64,000 nucleotides of DNA from Methanoregula sp. PtaB.Bin085 (GTDB lineage Archaea > Halobacteriota > Methanomicrobia > Methanomicrobiales > Methanospirillaceae). The stretch is taken from assembly GCF_002067035.1 (NCBI RefSeq), contig NZ_MVQB01000027.1:1-64000 (forward strand), written 5' to 3'. Position 1 is the first letter of the stretch. Each line of letters starts with the position of its first letter. Below the pieces are notes generated by a model that ran no database searches, was not told the origin of the DNA, and saw only the letters and a list, made by a program, of their open reading frames with translations. This document shows, piece after piece, positions 10,901 to 18,635 of this stretch. The translations under genes were made by a program, and so were the position numbers.

Positions 10901-11395
10901 CTGGGCCTTCTTGGTATCGAACTCCGCAACCCCCGCGATCTCGTCGATGATCTTCCGGCGCTCGAAGTCGCTCATCTCCATGATGCGGGTGACGTCCCCC
11001 TGCATCACGACATTGTAGCCGTGCGGGATGATCCCGTACTTTGCCAGGTGCTCGACGATATCGCTCTGCTTGCAGAGCCGCTCGTTGAGGTAGTTGTAGC
11101 TGTAATACCCGTTGCCGGTCCGCTTGATCCGGCGGCGGATCTTCGTACCGTCGGAGAACTGGAGCGAGACCTCGGCGATGTTCTTGCCGGAGTTGAGGTT
11201 GATCAGGTCGGTCAGTTTCTCGGCCCGGAGGTTGCGGGAGCTCGAGAGGGCGAGCACGAACAGGATGGAGTCGATGATATTGCTCTTGCCGGAGCCGTTG
11301 GGCCCGGAGATGACACTGAAACCTTCCAGAAAGGGTATTTTTGTCTTTTTTGAAAAAGACTTGAAGTTGTCTATCTCGAGTTCTGTGATGTGCAA
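7949..11395 (-). CDS. smc: Chromosome segregation protein Smc
   Basis: 1148 aa, normal family length. The N-terminal head has the Walker A motif GPNGSGKSN; a long coiled coil follows; the hinge (about residues 510-640) contains ALEAVLAMEGVHGTISDLG and ITGGA; a second coiled coil returns to a C-terminal head with signature LSSLSGGEKSL and Walker B FYAFDEVD. The start is TTG at 11395, giving MHITELEIDNFKSF, the standard Smc opening. Smc is an ATPase ring that compacts DNA together with ScpA, encoded just downstream. The gene lies 12 nt after the coiled-coil gene at 11408. Confidence 0.98.
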   Translation of the reverse strand: MHITELEIDNFKSFSKKTKIPFLEGFSVISGPNGSGKSNIIDSILFVLALSSSRNLRAEKLTDLINLNSGKNIAEVSLQFSDGTKIRRRIKRTGNGYYSYNYLNERLCKQSDIVEHLAKYGIIPHGYNVVMQGDVTRIMEMSDFERRKIIDEIAGVAEFDTKKAQSLAELDIVRERIEREELLLLELSKRANELRREREHALEYQKWQKELSYYQNCRSAAQLHDRVRELNTLLKSTEDHKLKLTRIAADKGLEENELSYLKADLADIDELINKKSGSEYLKLIAELEEAKSGIKFSEQTIARLKKEKEANLETINRVYVDTKRAETRVAECTDQIRTLTIDRTNIAMEIATAKAQLEKIETEIKQHSEDTEGAREKLFSLMQEAEEKKGQRSGILHQQDMLIEKSRMRTSELERLQGLLRQLDEEYAAKQGQLTDSDTNIAALQNEKKNLDRNLSELEGAMFAQRNTLERLRNEIRENEQDAIRLEAAQQARGESGGKALEAVLAMEGVHGTISDLGKAPKEYTTALNVAAGNKLHFVVCDDDQVAADAIRYLKEERLGRVTFLPLNKLKPPALPPLREPGVIDYAVNLLDYDPKFDKAFGVALGGTVVVDTLDRARKLIGKYRMVTLEGELLEKSGAITGGATKKQAGPRGFGAAVDDEIIRIRSHLAELQGEAATLEAGVRRLTEEVDAKRAQRNEIDQKIARIGMFTEEFSKRFEAITVEKQTIEAAVARQAEETKNGASELAALEAELDRMTGEINETVAKIDAIKKRLDDTNIPALTEQMEKKRREIEEAERRLRNKDGDISDAQRDRQHFTQRISELAEERKGQDERNFQIDTDIAGAQDQIRAHKAQITTLEERQKEFSGELDELRGKRAEVSRHIQESELKIMKFDADTERITAQLTAIDERAKTLGIEVDMLKQQVGEMDTNLSLSEIEGKIAEADGALRKIGAVNMLAIDEYEKVERQVEERTGKKETLSSERATLIERIEKYEQMKYEAFTTAFKAIDANFREIFARLTSGSGHLVLENEEDPFAGGMTFAVQPRDKKVHLLSSLSGGEKSLTTLAFIFSIQRYIPAPFYAFDEVDMSLDGANVERIASMVAELAPKTQFIIISLRKPMIDAAQRIMGVTLRPDKSTLVTGVKANG

Positions 11396-11407
11396 AGATC
11401 CGGCCCC

Positions 11408-11893
11408 TTACTTCTTTGCAGGATCCTTATTTTCTTCCACCGCGACGATCATGTCGCTCTGCTTGCCCTTTGCCATACCCTTCTTCCTGCCATAGCCGGC
11501 CGATGCAACGATATAGCTCTTGTCACCGCGCCGGGGCTCGAGCTTCATGGTCCCGTCGGGCTGCATGATCATGTCCATGGCGGGCTCCGGAGGGGCTGCC
11601 GGGGGCTCGGCTGCCTTGGCACTCTTGGGCCGGATGACGGTGCTGCCGGTTGCTGACGGGGTCTGGGCAGGGGCTGATGCCGGCTGGGGCGCCGTACCCT
11701 GGACAATGGGGCTGCTCCGCTTCAGTTCCTGCCGGCTGCGTTCCTCGCTCTGCTTGTTCATCTTCATCGCAACCGACTTGAGATCAAGGAGCTCCTGAGT
11801 CAGGCCCTTGACGAGTGCCTCCATCTCCCTGACCTTCTTTTCCAGCGTTGCAATCCGGTCCTCGGTTGCAGCGGACAATGAGGTTTCCATCAT
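11408..11893 (-). CDS. Small coiled-coil protein upstream of smc
   Basis: 161 aa. Residues 10-60 form a heptad-rich coiled coil (EDRIATLEKKVREMEALVKGL). A Pro/Ala/Ser-rich linker follows, then a short conserved-looking C-terminal block (DKSYIVASAGYGRKKG). Two ATGs occur in tandem at 11893; AGGAGAGAG lies about 10 nt upstream. It is the first gene of the smc-scpA operon, so a role in chromosome organisation is plausible, but I recognise no family and it does not resemble ScpB. Confidence 0.75.
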   Translation of the reverse strand: MMETSLSAATEDRIATLEKKVREMEALVKGLTQELLDLKSVAMKMNKQSEERSRQELKRSSPIVQGTAPQPASAPAQTPSATGSTVIRPKSAKAAEPPAAPPEPAMDMIMQPDGTMKLEPRRGDKSYIVASAGYGRKKGMAKGKQSDMIVAVEENKDPAKK

Positions 11894-11929
11894 GGTTCTT
11901 TCTCTCTCCTGGTGTTAACGTTCGCGCTC

Positions 11930-11940
11930 AAGATATATGA
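11930..11940 (-). promoter_or_regulatory. TATA box of the smc operon
   Basis: On the reverse strand TCATATATCT stands about 40 nt before the first ATG of the operon. Initiation would fall near 11905, just before the ribosome-binding site. Confidence 0.5.
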
Positions 11941-12040
11941 TCTTTGCACACGATTGCGCCGCCCGCTAACCAACGGTGCCGGTACAGGTGCAGCGCACTC
12001 CGTATTACTAATAGATTGATCGCCTGATTAGGATAAAGGG

Positions 12041-12235
12041 GTTTTGGTTCGTGAGGGCTCATCAGAGCCGGAACCGGAGAAGAACGCGTCAGCGTTCTTT
12101 GACATCCGAGGGGTCGTCAGACAACACACCGGTGAAGATATACAGAAGCAACTCTTCGACTTGCGAGGGGTCGGAGAAACCTGAGGTGGAGAAGAATGCG
12201 CCAGTATTCTTCCACTTGTGAGTTGCCATTGTTCC
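12041..12235. repeat. Imperfect direct repeats with covarying hairpins
   Basis: This fills the gap between the divergent smc and glyA operons. Two related copies of about 45 bp begin near 12076 and 12187. Each has a stem of 8 bp with a 4-nt loop: AAGAACGC/GCGTTCTT in the first and AAGAATGC/GTATTCTT in the second. Differences between copies keep pairing (C-G to T-A, G-C to G-T). A second motif like GAGGGGTCGTCAGAC recurs near 12052, 12108 and 12165. No gene is supported here. Confidence 0.6.
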
Positions 12236-12270
12236 GTCCCAGCCGGGCCGGCACTCAGCACCTGAGAAAA

Positions 12271-12280
12271 AGGTATACCT
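12271..12280 (+). promoter_or_regulatory. Possible TATA/BRE of glyA operon
   Basis: GAGAAAAAGGTATACC ends about 25 nt before the ATG at 12304. The purine-rich stretch could be the BRE and GGTATACC the TATA element. The mRNA would then have almost no leader, in keeping with the absence of a Shine-Dalgarno sequence. Confidence 0.4.
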
Positions 12281-12303
12281 GATCCGTGCCAACCCTTCTC
12301 CAT

Positions 12304-13542
12304 ATGTCGCATCTGTCAAAAACGGATCCAGCAATCGCAGATATTATCGAGAAGGAGAGGCTCCGGCAGGTCAACGGCCTGGAGCTGATCGCTTCAGAGA
12401 ACGTCGTGTCCCGTGCAGTTCTTGAAGCCATGGGATCGATCATGACCAATAAGTATGCCGAGGGCTACCCCGGCAAGCGGTACTATGGCGGATGCGAGTT
12501 CCACGACATGGCCGAGAACCTGGCCCGCGACCGGCTCAGGAAGCTCTTCGGGGCGGAGCATGCCAATGTCCAGCCCCACTCGGGCACGCAGGCCAACATG
12601 GCGGTCTACTTCGCCGCGATAAAACTGGGCGACAAGATCCTTTCCATGAAGCTGAACCAGGGCGGCCACCTCTCCCACGGCTCCCCTGTCAGCTTCACCG
12701 GGAAGTTCTACCAGGTGGCGCAGTACGGCGTGGACCCGAAGACCGAGATGCTCGACTACGGTGCGGTAGCCGAGATGGCGAAGAAGGAGAAGCCCCAGAT
12801 CATCGTCTGCGGTGCATCCGCATACCCTCGGACCATTGATTTCAGGGCGTTCCAGCAGATCGCCGACGACGTTGGTGCAGTCTGCATGGCCGATATCGCC
12901 CACATCGCGGGTCTTGTTGCAACAAAGCAGCACCCGACGTCGGTCGGCGTGGTCAACTACACGACCACGACCACTCACAAGACCCTCCGCGGGCCCCGGG
13001 GCGGCGCCATCATGTGCAATGCCGACCTCGGCGTTGCCATCGACAAGGCCGTCTTCCCCGGCATGCAGGGCGGCCCCCTGATGCATACCATTGCGGCAAA
13101 AGCGGTCTGTTTCGAAGAGGCGCTCAGGCCCTCGTTCACCGAATACAACAAGCAGATCATCAAAAACGCAAAGGTCCTTGCCCAGACACTCATGGACAAC
13201 GGCCTGCGTCTCGTCTCGGGCGGCACCGACAACCACCTGATGCTCCTCGACCTCACCGACCAGGGCATCACCGGCCTCGAAGCCGAGACCGCTCTCGGGA
13301 AAGCCGCGATCACGGTCAACAAGAACACGATCCCGAACGAGACCAAAAGCCCGTTCGTGACCAGCGGCCTGCGGATCGGCACCCCCGCTGTCACCTCGCG
13401 GGGCATGAAGGAGGCCGAGATGCGCCTCATCGGCACCTGGATCGCGAGCGTGATCAAAGATATTAAAAACGAGAAGAACATCAGGGACGTTCGCGGCAAG
13501 GTCGAGGCCCTGGCGTCGAAGTTCACGCTCTACCCCGAGTAA
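12304..13542 (+). CDS. glyA: Serine hydroxymethyltransferase
   Basis: 412 aa. It converts serine and a tetrahydropterin to glycine and the methylene-pterin, using PLP. The start ATG at 12304 ([18 protein letters not shown]) is chosen over an in-frame GTG 18 nt earlier. Hallmarks are [25 protein letters not shown] and the PLP-lysine motif [14 protein letters not shown]. Length is typical. Archaeal members often use tetrahydromethanopterin; the neighbouring folD suggests folate-type one-carbon units may also be used here. It is the first gene of glyA-folD-folP-cofE, 13 nt before folD. Confidence 0.98.
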   Translation: MSHLSKTDPAIADIIEKERLRQVNGLELIASENVVSRAVLEAMGSIMTNKYAEGYPGKRYYGGCEFHDMAENLARDRLRKLFGAEHANVQPHSGTQANMAVYFAAIKLGDKILSMKLNQGGHLSHGSPVSFTGKFYQVAQYGVDPKTEMLDYGAVAEMAKKEKPQIIVCGASAYPRTIDFRAFQQIADDVGAVCMADIAHIAGLVATKQHPTSVGVVNYTTTTTHKTLRGPRGGAIMCNADLGVAIDKAVFPGMQGGPLMHTIAAKAVCFEEALRPSFTEYNKQIIKNAKVLAQTLMDNGLRLVSGGTDNHLMLLDLTDQGITGLEAETALGKAAITVNKNTIPNETKSPFVTSGLRIGTPAVTSRGMKEAEMRLIGTWIASVIKDIKNEKNIRDVRGKVEALASKFTLYPE

Positions 13543-13555
13543 TACCCGAGGTTGT

Positions 13556-14407
13556 ATGGCGGCCACGATCCTCGACGGGAAAAAATGCTCGGAGATGCGT
13601 CTTGAGATCCTCAAAGAGGAGATCGGGGAATGCGGTCTCCACCCCCACCTCGCCACGGTCATCGCGGGAAAAGATCCGGCCTCGCAGATGTACGTGCGGA
13701 TGAAGCACAGGGCCTGCGAGCAGGTGGGGATCGGCTCCGTCGGGATCGAACTTCCCGGCGATATCTCCACGCAGAAAGTGCTGGAGAAGGTCCGGCAGCT
13801 GAACGCGGACCCTGATATCGACGGGATCCTTGTCCAGCTCCCCCTGCCGAAGGGGATCGACAGCGAGCGGATCATCGAAGCGATCGACCCGGCAAAGGAT
13901 GTTGACGGTTACCACCCGGAAAACATGGGTCTCCTCTTCTCGGGGAAACCCCGGTTCACGTCCTGCACGCCCACGGGGATCATGACGCTGCTTGCTGAAT
14001 ACAAAATCCCGGTTGCCGGTGCCCGTGCCGTTATCGCGGGACGGAGCATCGATGTCGGAAGGCCCATGGCAGCCCTCCTCCTGAACGCTGATGCCACGGT
14101 CACCATCTGCCACAGTAAGACAAGGAACCTGGCGGACGAGCTGAAACGGGCCGATATCCTTGTCTCGGCTGTCGGGAAGGCACACTTCATCCGCCCGGAG
14201 ATGGTGAAGCCCGGGGCTACGGTCATCGACGTCGGGATCAACCAGCTGGAGGGCAAACTTGTCGGCGACGTGGACTTTGCCGCGGTGAGAGAGATCGCGG
14301 GTGCCATCACCCCTGTCCCCGGCGGGGTCGGCCCGATGACGATTGCTACCCTGATGGAGAACACGCTGAAGGCTGCGAAGGTGAGAGCATGCAGCAGTGC
14401 ACGATAA
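13556..14407 (+). CDS. folD: Methylene-tetrahydrofolate dehydrogenase / cyclohydrolase
   Basis: 283 aa, usual size. FolD oxidises methylene-THF with NADP and hydrolyses the methenyl form. The N-terminal domain has the catalytic Lys region ([11 protein letters not shown]) and the QLPLPKGID block. The Rossmann part has [14 protein letters not shown], and the C terminus has the [17 protein letters not shown] signature. In methanogens one-carbon oxidation usually runs on methanopterin with Mtd and Mch, so FolD implies a separate biosynthetic folate-like pool. It overlaps the next gene by 19 nt. Confidence 0.97.
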   Translation: MAATILDGKKCSEMRLEILKEEIGECGLHPHLATVIAGKDPASQMYVRMKHRACEQVGIGSVGIELPGDISTQKVLEKVRQLNADPDIDGILVQLPLPKGIDSERIIEAIDPAKDVDGYHPENMGLLFSGKPRFTSCTPTGIMTLLAEYKIPVAGARAVIAGRSIDVGRPMAALLLNADATVTICHSKTRNLADELKRADILVSAVGKAHFIRPEMVKPGATVIDVGINQLEGKLVGDVDFAAVREIAGAITPVPGGVGPMTIATLMENTLKAAKVRACSSAR

Positions 14408-15201
14408 ACAAGGTCACGATCGGCGGGGACGCCCCGGTCCGCGTGATGGGCGTCATCAACTGCTCCCCCGAATCCTTTTACGTGGATTCCTTCATCCCCA
14501 CAAAAGAGATCCATGCAAAAGCCGTGGAGATGGTGGAGGCTGGCGCCGACATCCTTGATCTCGGCGCCCGGAGCACCGCACCGCATGCACAGGCCATCAG
14601 CGGGACTGAAGAAGCACGGCGTATCGACGAGGCGTTAAAGGAGCTCGACGGGACCGGCTTCACGGTATCGGTTGACACCATGAGCCCGTGGGTCCTGGAC
14701 GTCTGCTTAAAGCACGAGATCCATGCCGTGAACGACATTGCAGGGTTCTGTTCGGAGGCGTACGTGAAACGGGTTGCCGATGCCGGCCTGCCCGCCATCG
14801 TGATGGCAACGGACTACACCCCGGGCGATGCGGTGGGGGTCGAGGCAACCCACACGGCCCTTCAGACAGTCATACAGCGCTGCAGTTCCGCCGGCATCGA
14901 TAACTATGTCCTCGATCCCGGTATCGGTCTCTGGACCCCGTTCCGCTCGGTAGACGACGACTGGGAACTGAGCCGGAGGTTCGACGAGTTCCTCCGGTAC
15001 GACCGCCCGCTTCTTGCCGCAGTCTCCCGGAAGAGTTTCATCGGCAACCTGCTGGACAGGCTGCCGCAGGAACGCCTGGCCGGCAGCCTTGCTGTCACCA
15101 TGACCCTGCTCCAGAAAGGAGCCGCCATGGTCCGGACCCACGACGTGAAGGAGACAGTGGATACGGTCCGGGTCTTCGAACACCTGGTGAAACGGCGATG
15201 A
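14389..15201 (+). CDS. Dihydropteroate synthase-like protein
   Basis: 270 aa TIM-barrel protein with all classic DHPS blocks in order: [58 protein letters not shown] and [12 protein letters not shown] joins a pterin diphosphate to 4-aminobenzoate. In archaea the homologue may act in methanopterin rather than folate synthesis, so the exact arylamine substrate is open. It sits between folD and cofE with overlaps on both sides (19 nt and 4 nt), which argues for co-production with one-carbon and F420 enzymes. Confidence 0.9.
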   Translation: MQQCTINKVTIGGDAPVRVMGVINCSPESFYVDSFIPTKEIHAKAVEMVEAGADILDLGARSTAPHAQAISGTEEARRIDEALKELDGTGFTVSVDTMSPWVLDVCLKHEIHAVNDIAGFCSEAYVKRVADAGLPAIVMATDYTPGDAVGVEATHTALQTVIQRCSSAGIDNYVLDPGIGLWTPFRSVDDDWELSRRFDEFLRYDRPLLAAVSRKSFIGNLLDRLPQERLAGSLAVTMTLLQKGAAMVRTHDVKETVDTVRVFEHLVKRR

Positions 15202-15980
15202 ACAGCTCGTTCTCGGTGTACGGGCTTTCCACGGGCATCATCCACTGCGGGGATTCTATCGCTGACCGGGTCATTGGTGCTGCAAAAATCTCCTGTGGCG
15301 GATTCCGGGACGGCGACATCCTTGTCCTTGCCGAGACTGCGGTTGCCACATCGGAGGGGAACGTGATCCGGCTTGCTGATATCGAACCCTCCGCACGTGC
15401 GCATGAACTGGCCGCAACATACCAGATGGACGCTGCAGTCGTCGAAGTCGTGCTGAGGGAGAGCGACTCTATTGTCGGGGGAATCCCGCATTTCCTGCTG
15501 TGCCTGAAAGGCGGGACACTGCTCCCCAATGCCGGCGTTGATGCCTCGAACGCCCCCCATGGCTGCGTTACGCCGCTCCCCGCAGATCCCGATGCCAGCG
15601 CCTGCAGGATCCGGGACGCCGTCAGGAAAGCGACCGGGGCAGCTATTGGCGTTATTCTGGCCGACAGCCGCACGCACGCGATGCGATCCGGCTGCAGCGG
15701 GGTTGCCATCGGCTGCGCCGGCATCCCGTCCGTCATCGATGAACGGGGGAGGAGCGACCTCTTCGGGAGGACGCTTGAAGTGACCAAACGGGCGGTGGCA
15801 GACAACCTCGCTTCTGCTGCCGAACTTGTCATGGGCGAAGCTGATGAATGTATGCCCGCCGCGATCGTCCGGGGAACCGGCCTGCCCGTATCCGACACAT
15901 ATACGGGTGTGGAATCCATCGATGCCGATGAATGCCTCTTCATGGGCATCTTTGCAAAGAGCCGGAAGCAAGAGTTCTGA
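15198..15980 (+). CDS. cofE: Coenzyme F420-0:L-glutamate ligase
   Basis: 260 aa. CofE adds glutamate to F420-0 with GTP, finishing the side chain of the hydride carrier of methanogenesis. The blocks DGDILVLAETAVATSEGNVIRL, VGGIPHFLLCLKGGTLLPNAGVD and GVILADSRTHAMRSGCSGVAIG are typical, including the acidic and Ser/Thr residues around the GTP site. The first strand is shorter than in many homologues. It is the last gene of the glyA operon, with an ATGA overlap to the DHPS-like gene. The partner cofC lies 1.3 kb away on the other strand. Confidence 0.95.
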   Translation: MNSSFSVYGLSTGIIHCGDSIADRVIGAAKISCGGFRDGDILVLAETAVATSEGNVIRLADIEPSARAHELAATYQMDAAVVEVVLRESDSIVGGIPHFLLCLKGGTLLPNAGVDASNAPHGCVTPLPADPDASACRIRDAVRKATGAAIGVILADSRTHAMRSGCSGVAIGCAGIPSVIDERGRSDLFGRTLEVTKRAVADNLASAAELVMGEADECMPAAIVRGTGLPVSDTYTGVESIDADECLFMGIFAKSRKQEF

Positions 15981-16016
15981 AAATTTACCGCAGTCCGGAG
16001 CAGGGGGCAGACCGGT

Positions 16017-16406
16017 TCAGATACGCCGGCGGTGTTTGAAAAAAACGATCTTCTCCTCGAGCATCCGGCCCTTGCCGGTCACTTCCCGGGGGTTGGCATT
16101 GTCCGCCCGCATGTATTCGATCTCGGCAAAATCACGGATCAGTTCCTTCTGTTCTTCCTCCGTGAAGTGTTCATCCTCCAGCCGCTCGTAGAACTCTGCC
16201 TCACCTGCGATACCCTGTGAGGGAGGGGAGAAACCAATACGGTACCTGACTTTGCAGTACCGGCAGTGCGAATGGTATTCGCCTGCGGCCCGCTCTGCGG
16301 CGCTCAGGATCCTGAAATTGATCCCTGCACACGCCGGGCAATTCCACTCAAGCGTCATCCCCTTCAGGATGCCATCTGCCTTCTTCTCAAACAGCCGTTC
16401 GAACAT
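16017..16406 (-). CDS. Zinc-ribbon protein, hypothetical
   Basis: 129 aa. Two knuckles, CPAC (residues about 23-26) and CRYC (about 48-51), form a probable zinc ribbon. The rest is charged and helical (FYERLEDEHFTEEEQKELIRDFAEIEY) with a basic C terminus. Such ribbons bind nucleic acid or protein partners. The gene is convergent with cofE and on the same strand as rnc, about 110 nt beyond it. Function unknown. Confidence 0.75.
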   Translation of the reverse strand: MFERLFEKKADGILKGMTLEWNCPACAGINFRILSAAERAAGEYHSHCRYCKVRYRIGFSPPSQGIAGEAEFYERLEDEHFTEEEQKELIRDFAEIEYMRADNANPREVTGKGRMLEEKIVFFKHRRRI

Positions 16407-16514
16407 AGCCGGGTCGCTGTTCCCTGCCGAATCGTGTCTATGTTCCGTTATGGGGGATAATCCTATAAACGCTCCGGTCGGGACAGGAAAGCGGCCGTGC
16501 AGGGAAATCCGGCC

Positions 16515-17219
16515 TTATTTCAGGTGTTCAAGCGCAGTCTGCGCCGCATTCCGGCGGGCTTCCGGCAGCGACATGCCGGTACCATCGAACGTTCTCCCGC
16601 CCGGGATATGGACCCGGACCGTGAAGAGGGGGCGGTGATCCGGGCCCGTGCGGGATATCTCGGAATAAAACGGCAGGTCCTCGCCCCGTTTCTGGAAATA
16701 TTCCTGTAAAAGCCCGATCGCATTGTCGCGGGGATCATGCTCTTCGAGCAGGCCTCTCATGACAGAGGTGACAAAGAAGGTCACGTCATCCAGCCCGACC
16801 TCGCAGTACAGGGCACCAATGAAGGCTTCGAACGCCCCGCCCGAGATCCGGGCACCGTACGTCTTCTGTTCGCCGATACAACTCGGGACGAGACGGGAGA
16901 AGATCTCCCGGTCGTACTTTTTTACCAGCTGATCGAGCGCCCGGTTCGAGACGACCGCGGCCAGCCGCCGGGTCATCTCGCCTTCGTTCAGCGTACCTTC
17001 CGACCGGGTGAAGAGGGCCTGGGCAACGACAAGCCCGAGAACACGGTCGCCGAGGAACTCGTACCGCTGCCAGTCCTCCTTGGAGATGTCCCAGCGGGCG
17101 GAGTCCGGGTTGCCGTAGACCGTGTTGAACCGGGAAACAAAAGTATCGATGATCCGGTTGACATCCGGATCCGGAACATAGAGGAGTTCGATTAAGGAAT
17201 TCCCCGACTGCCCGTTCAT
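16515..17219 (-). CDS. rnc: Ribonuclease III family protein with altered active site
   Basis: 234 aa: an RNase III domain (residues 1-150) plus a C-terminal double-stranded-RNA-binding domain (about 160-234). The signature is RYEFLGDRVLGLV, with Glu54 and Asp58 matching metal ligands of bacterial enzymes, and NEGEMT follows. In the second signature, SGGAFEAFIGALY, Glu131 is present but the Asp normally three residues before it is Gly128. True RNase III is rare in archaea. The missing ligand could lower or abolish cleavage and leave a dsRNA-binding role. It stands between the zinc-ribbon gene and cofC, all leftward. Confidence 0.9.
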   Translation of the reverse strand: MNGQSGNSLIELLYVPDPDVNRIIDTFVSRFNTVYGNPDSARWDISKEDWQRYEFLGDRVLGLVVAQALFTRSEGTLNEGEMTRRLAAVVSNRALDQLVKKYDREIFSRLVPSCIGEQKTYGARISGGAFEAFIGALYCEVGLDDVTFFVTSVMRGLLEEHDPRDNAIGLLQEYFQKRGEDLPFYSEISRTGPDHRPLFTVRVHIPGGRTFDGTGMSLPEARRNAAQTALEHLK

Positions 17220-17250
17220 ATGATGCCCTGAGCAGGGCAGAGCGATAAGC

Positions 17251-17877
17251 CTATCGCTTTCTTACCACGCCCACCCGGCCTTTTTCAGCCGAGATGGCAA
17301 ACCCCAGCTCCTCGAGGTATGCCCTGCTCTTCCCGGTCCCGTGGATGAGCAGCTCCACGAGATCCCACGGCTCGTCGATGTCGGTGTGGAGCCGGAAGGA
17401 GTCGATAACCTCCACAGAAAGCCCCGCTTCCTCTGCAATCTTCATGTGTTTGAGGAAACTCGCACCATAATAATCGACATGGAACTTCGGAGGTTCTTTC
17501 ATGAAGATGGCATTGGTCCCGCCCCCGCGCCCGGGAACGATGGCGATATCCTTTTCAGTCGAGAGAAGCCGCCGGACCGACTCCCGGTCAGCCAGCGGGA
17601 GGTCTGCCATGATGATCAGGGTGGGGCCGACCGTCTGCGGGAGGATGGCATTGATGCTCCCGCTCAGGTCGGTATCGGTGATGGTTATCTGGACATCCTC
17701 GGAGTCGAAGAGTTCGGAGCAGACGAGGACCGGGCTGCACATCGCGTCCTTCACGGCGGCCTTGACATCCTCGAGCATTGAAGCGGCAAACCGCTCCCGC
17801 TCCTCCTGGGAAAGAAGGCTTGCGAGCCGGGTCTTCGGGTTCTTCGGTTTATAGGGGATGAGGGCCGCGGGACACAT
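17251..17877 (-). CDS. cofC: 2-phospho-L-lactate guanylyltransferase
   Basis: 208 aa from the ATG at 17877 (MCPAALIPYKPKNPKTRLA); the frame extends 27 codons further, but the family starts here with the nucleotide-binding VIPxKP-like segment. CofC activates phospholactate (or a related acid) with GTP for F420 side-chain assembly. Other blocks are LIIMADLPLAD and VPGRGGGTNAIF, then HVDYYGASFLKHMKIAEEAGL. The gene is 31 nt from rnc on the same strand and divergent from the GyrI-like gene. Confidence 0.93.
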   Translation of the reverse strand: MCPAALIPYKPKNPKTRLASLLSQEERERFAASMLEDVKAAVKDAMCSPVLVCSELFDSEDVQITITDTDLSGSINAILPQTVGPTLIIMADLPLADRESVRRLLSTEKDIAIVPGRGGGTNAIFMKEPPKFHVDYYGASFLKHMKIAEEAGLSVEVIDSFRLHTDIDEPWDLVELLIHGTGKSRAYLEELGFAISAEKGRVGVVRKR

Positions 17878-17973
17878 GGTATACCGGGGTATGCCGGGCG
17901 ATGAAAAAAAGGTGCTGATCCATGTGCGGGAAAAACCGGACGGTTTAACTTCCGGCATGCCGACATTTTATCA

Positions 17974-18489
17974 ATGTTCGATATCGATGCCCCCTTTACC
18001 GTGAAGAAGATCCCCGCAACGATCGTTGTCGGGATCTCCCGCCGTACCTCGAATGCCGATGGCAGGAGCGTGACCGATATACCGGCAACGTGGACGGACT
18101 TTTTGCAGAGGAACGCGAACGCGAAGATAAAAAATCGTGCTGTCCCGCCGGTGATGTATGCCGTGTACTCGGACTATGCAAGCAACTGGATGGGTGAATA
18201 TGCGTACCTCATCGGTGCCAAAGTGACGCGTGCCGGTACTGTCCCGGAAGGGATGGAGATCCGGAAGATCCCGGCCCAGACCTGCGCGGTGTTCAATGCG
18301 AAGGGCAAGATGCCGGATGCGGTCACCGCGATCTGGGCTGAGGTCTGGCTCTCCAGCCTTCCCCGGACATACACGTATGATTTCGAGGTCTATGATCGGC
18401 GGTTCGTGCACCCGACGGCAAAGGAAGTCGATATCTGTATCGCGGTCGATCCGAAGAAGATGAACGAGGCCGGGCTGGTGGCGCAATAA
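17974..18489 (+). CDS. GyrI-like effector-binding domain protein
   Basis: 171 aa, single domain of the GyrI/AraC effector-binding (SOUL-like) fold: KIPATIVVGISRRT at the N terminus, a central VYSDYASNWMGEYAYLIGAKV, IRKIPAQTCAVFNAKG, and the C-terminal FEVYDRRF with VDICIAVD. It binds small hydrophobic or cationic molecules, either as a stand-alone sensor or as a hydrolase-like protein. No DNA-binding domain is attached. It is a monocistronic gene, divergent from cofC. Confidence 0.8.
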   Translation: MFDIDAPFTVKKIPATIVVGISRRTSNADGRSVTDIPATWTDFLQRNANAKIKNRAVPPVMYAVYSDYASNWMGEYAYLIGAKVTRAGTVPEGMEIRKIPAQTCAVFNAKGKMPDAVTAIWAEVWLSSLPRTYTYDFEVYDRRFVHPTAKEVDICIAVDPKKMNEAGLVAQ

Positions 18490-18517
18490 AAAACCACAAT
18501 CATTTTCAGAGTTGTCG

Positions 18518-18523
18518 TTTTTT
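18518..18523 (+). terminator. Oligo-T terminator
   Basis: A run of six T stands about 30 nt after the stop of the GyrI-like gene, before the convergent gene, and suits U-tract termination. Confidence 0.4.
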
Positions 18524-18635
18524 CATTCCCGGACAATCCCGGGATTTCTGCCAGCCTGTAGGGACCGGCTGGAACAAAGCGGGCTGAATATTCCCGGTAT
18601 TCCGGTAGTATTCCGCCGGGAGGCTCTCAACCGTT

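Noticed and set aside
8240-11353. Open frame of 1037 codons on the + strand
   Set aside because: It mirrors smc on the other strand; GC-rich codon bias leaves the antisense frame open, and its sequence (repeated LDLL, RDLP) has no domain.
12394-13875. Open frame of 493 codons opposite glyA and folD
   Set aside because: glyA and folD are certain from motifs; this is their antisense shadow.
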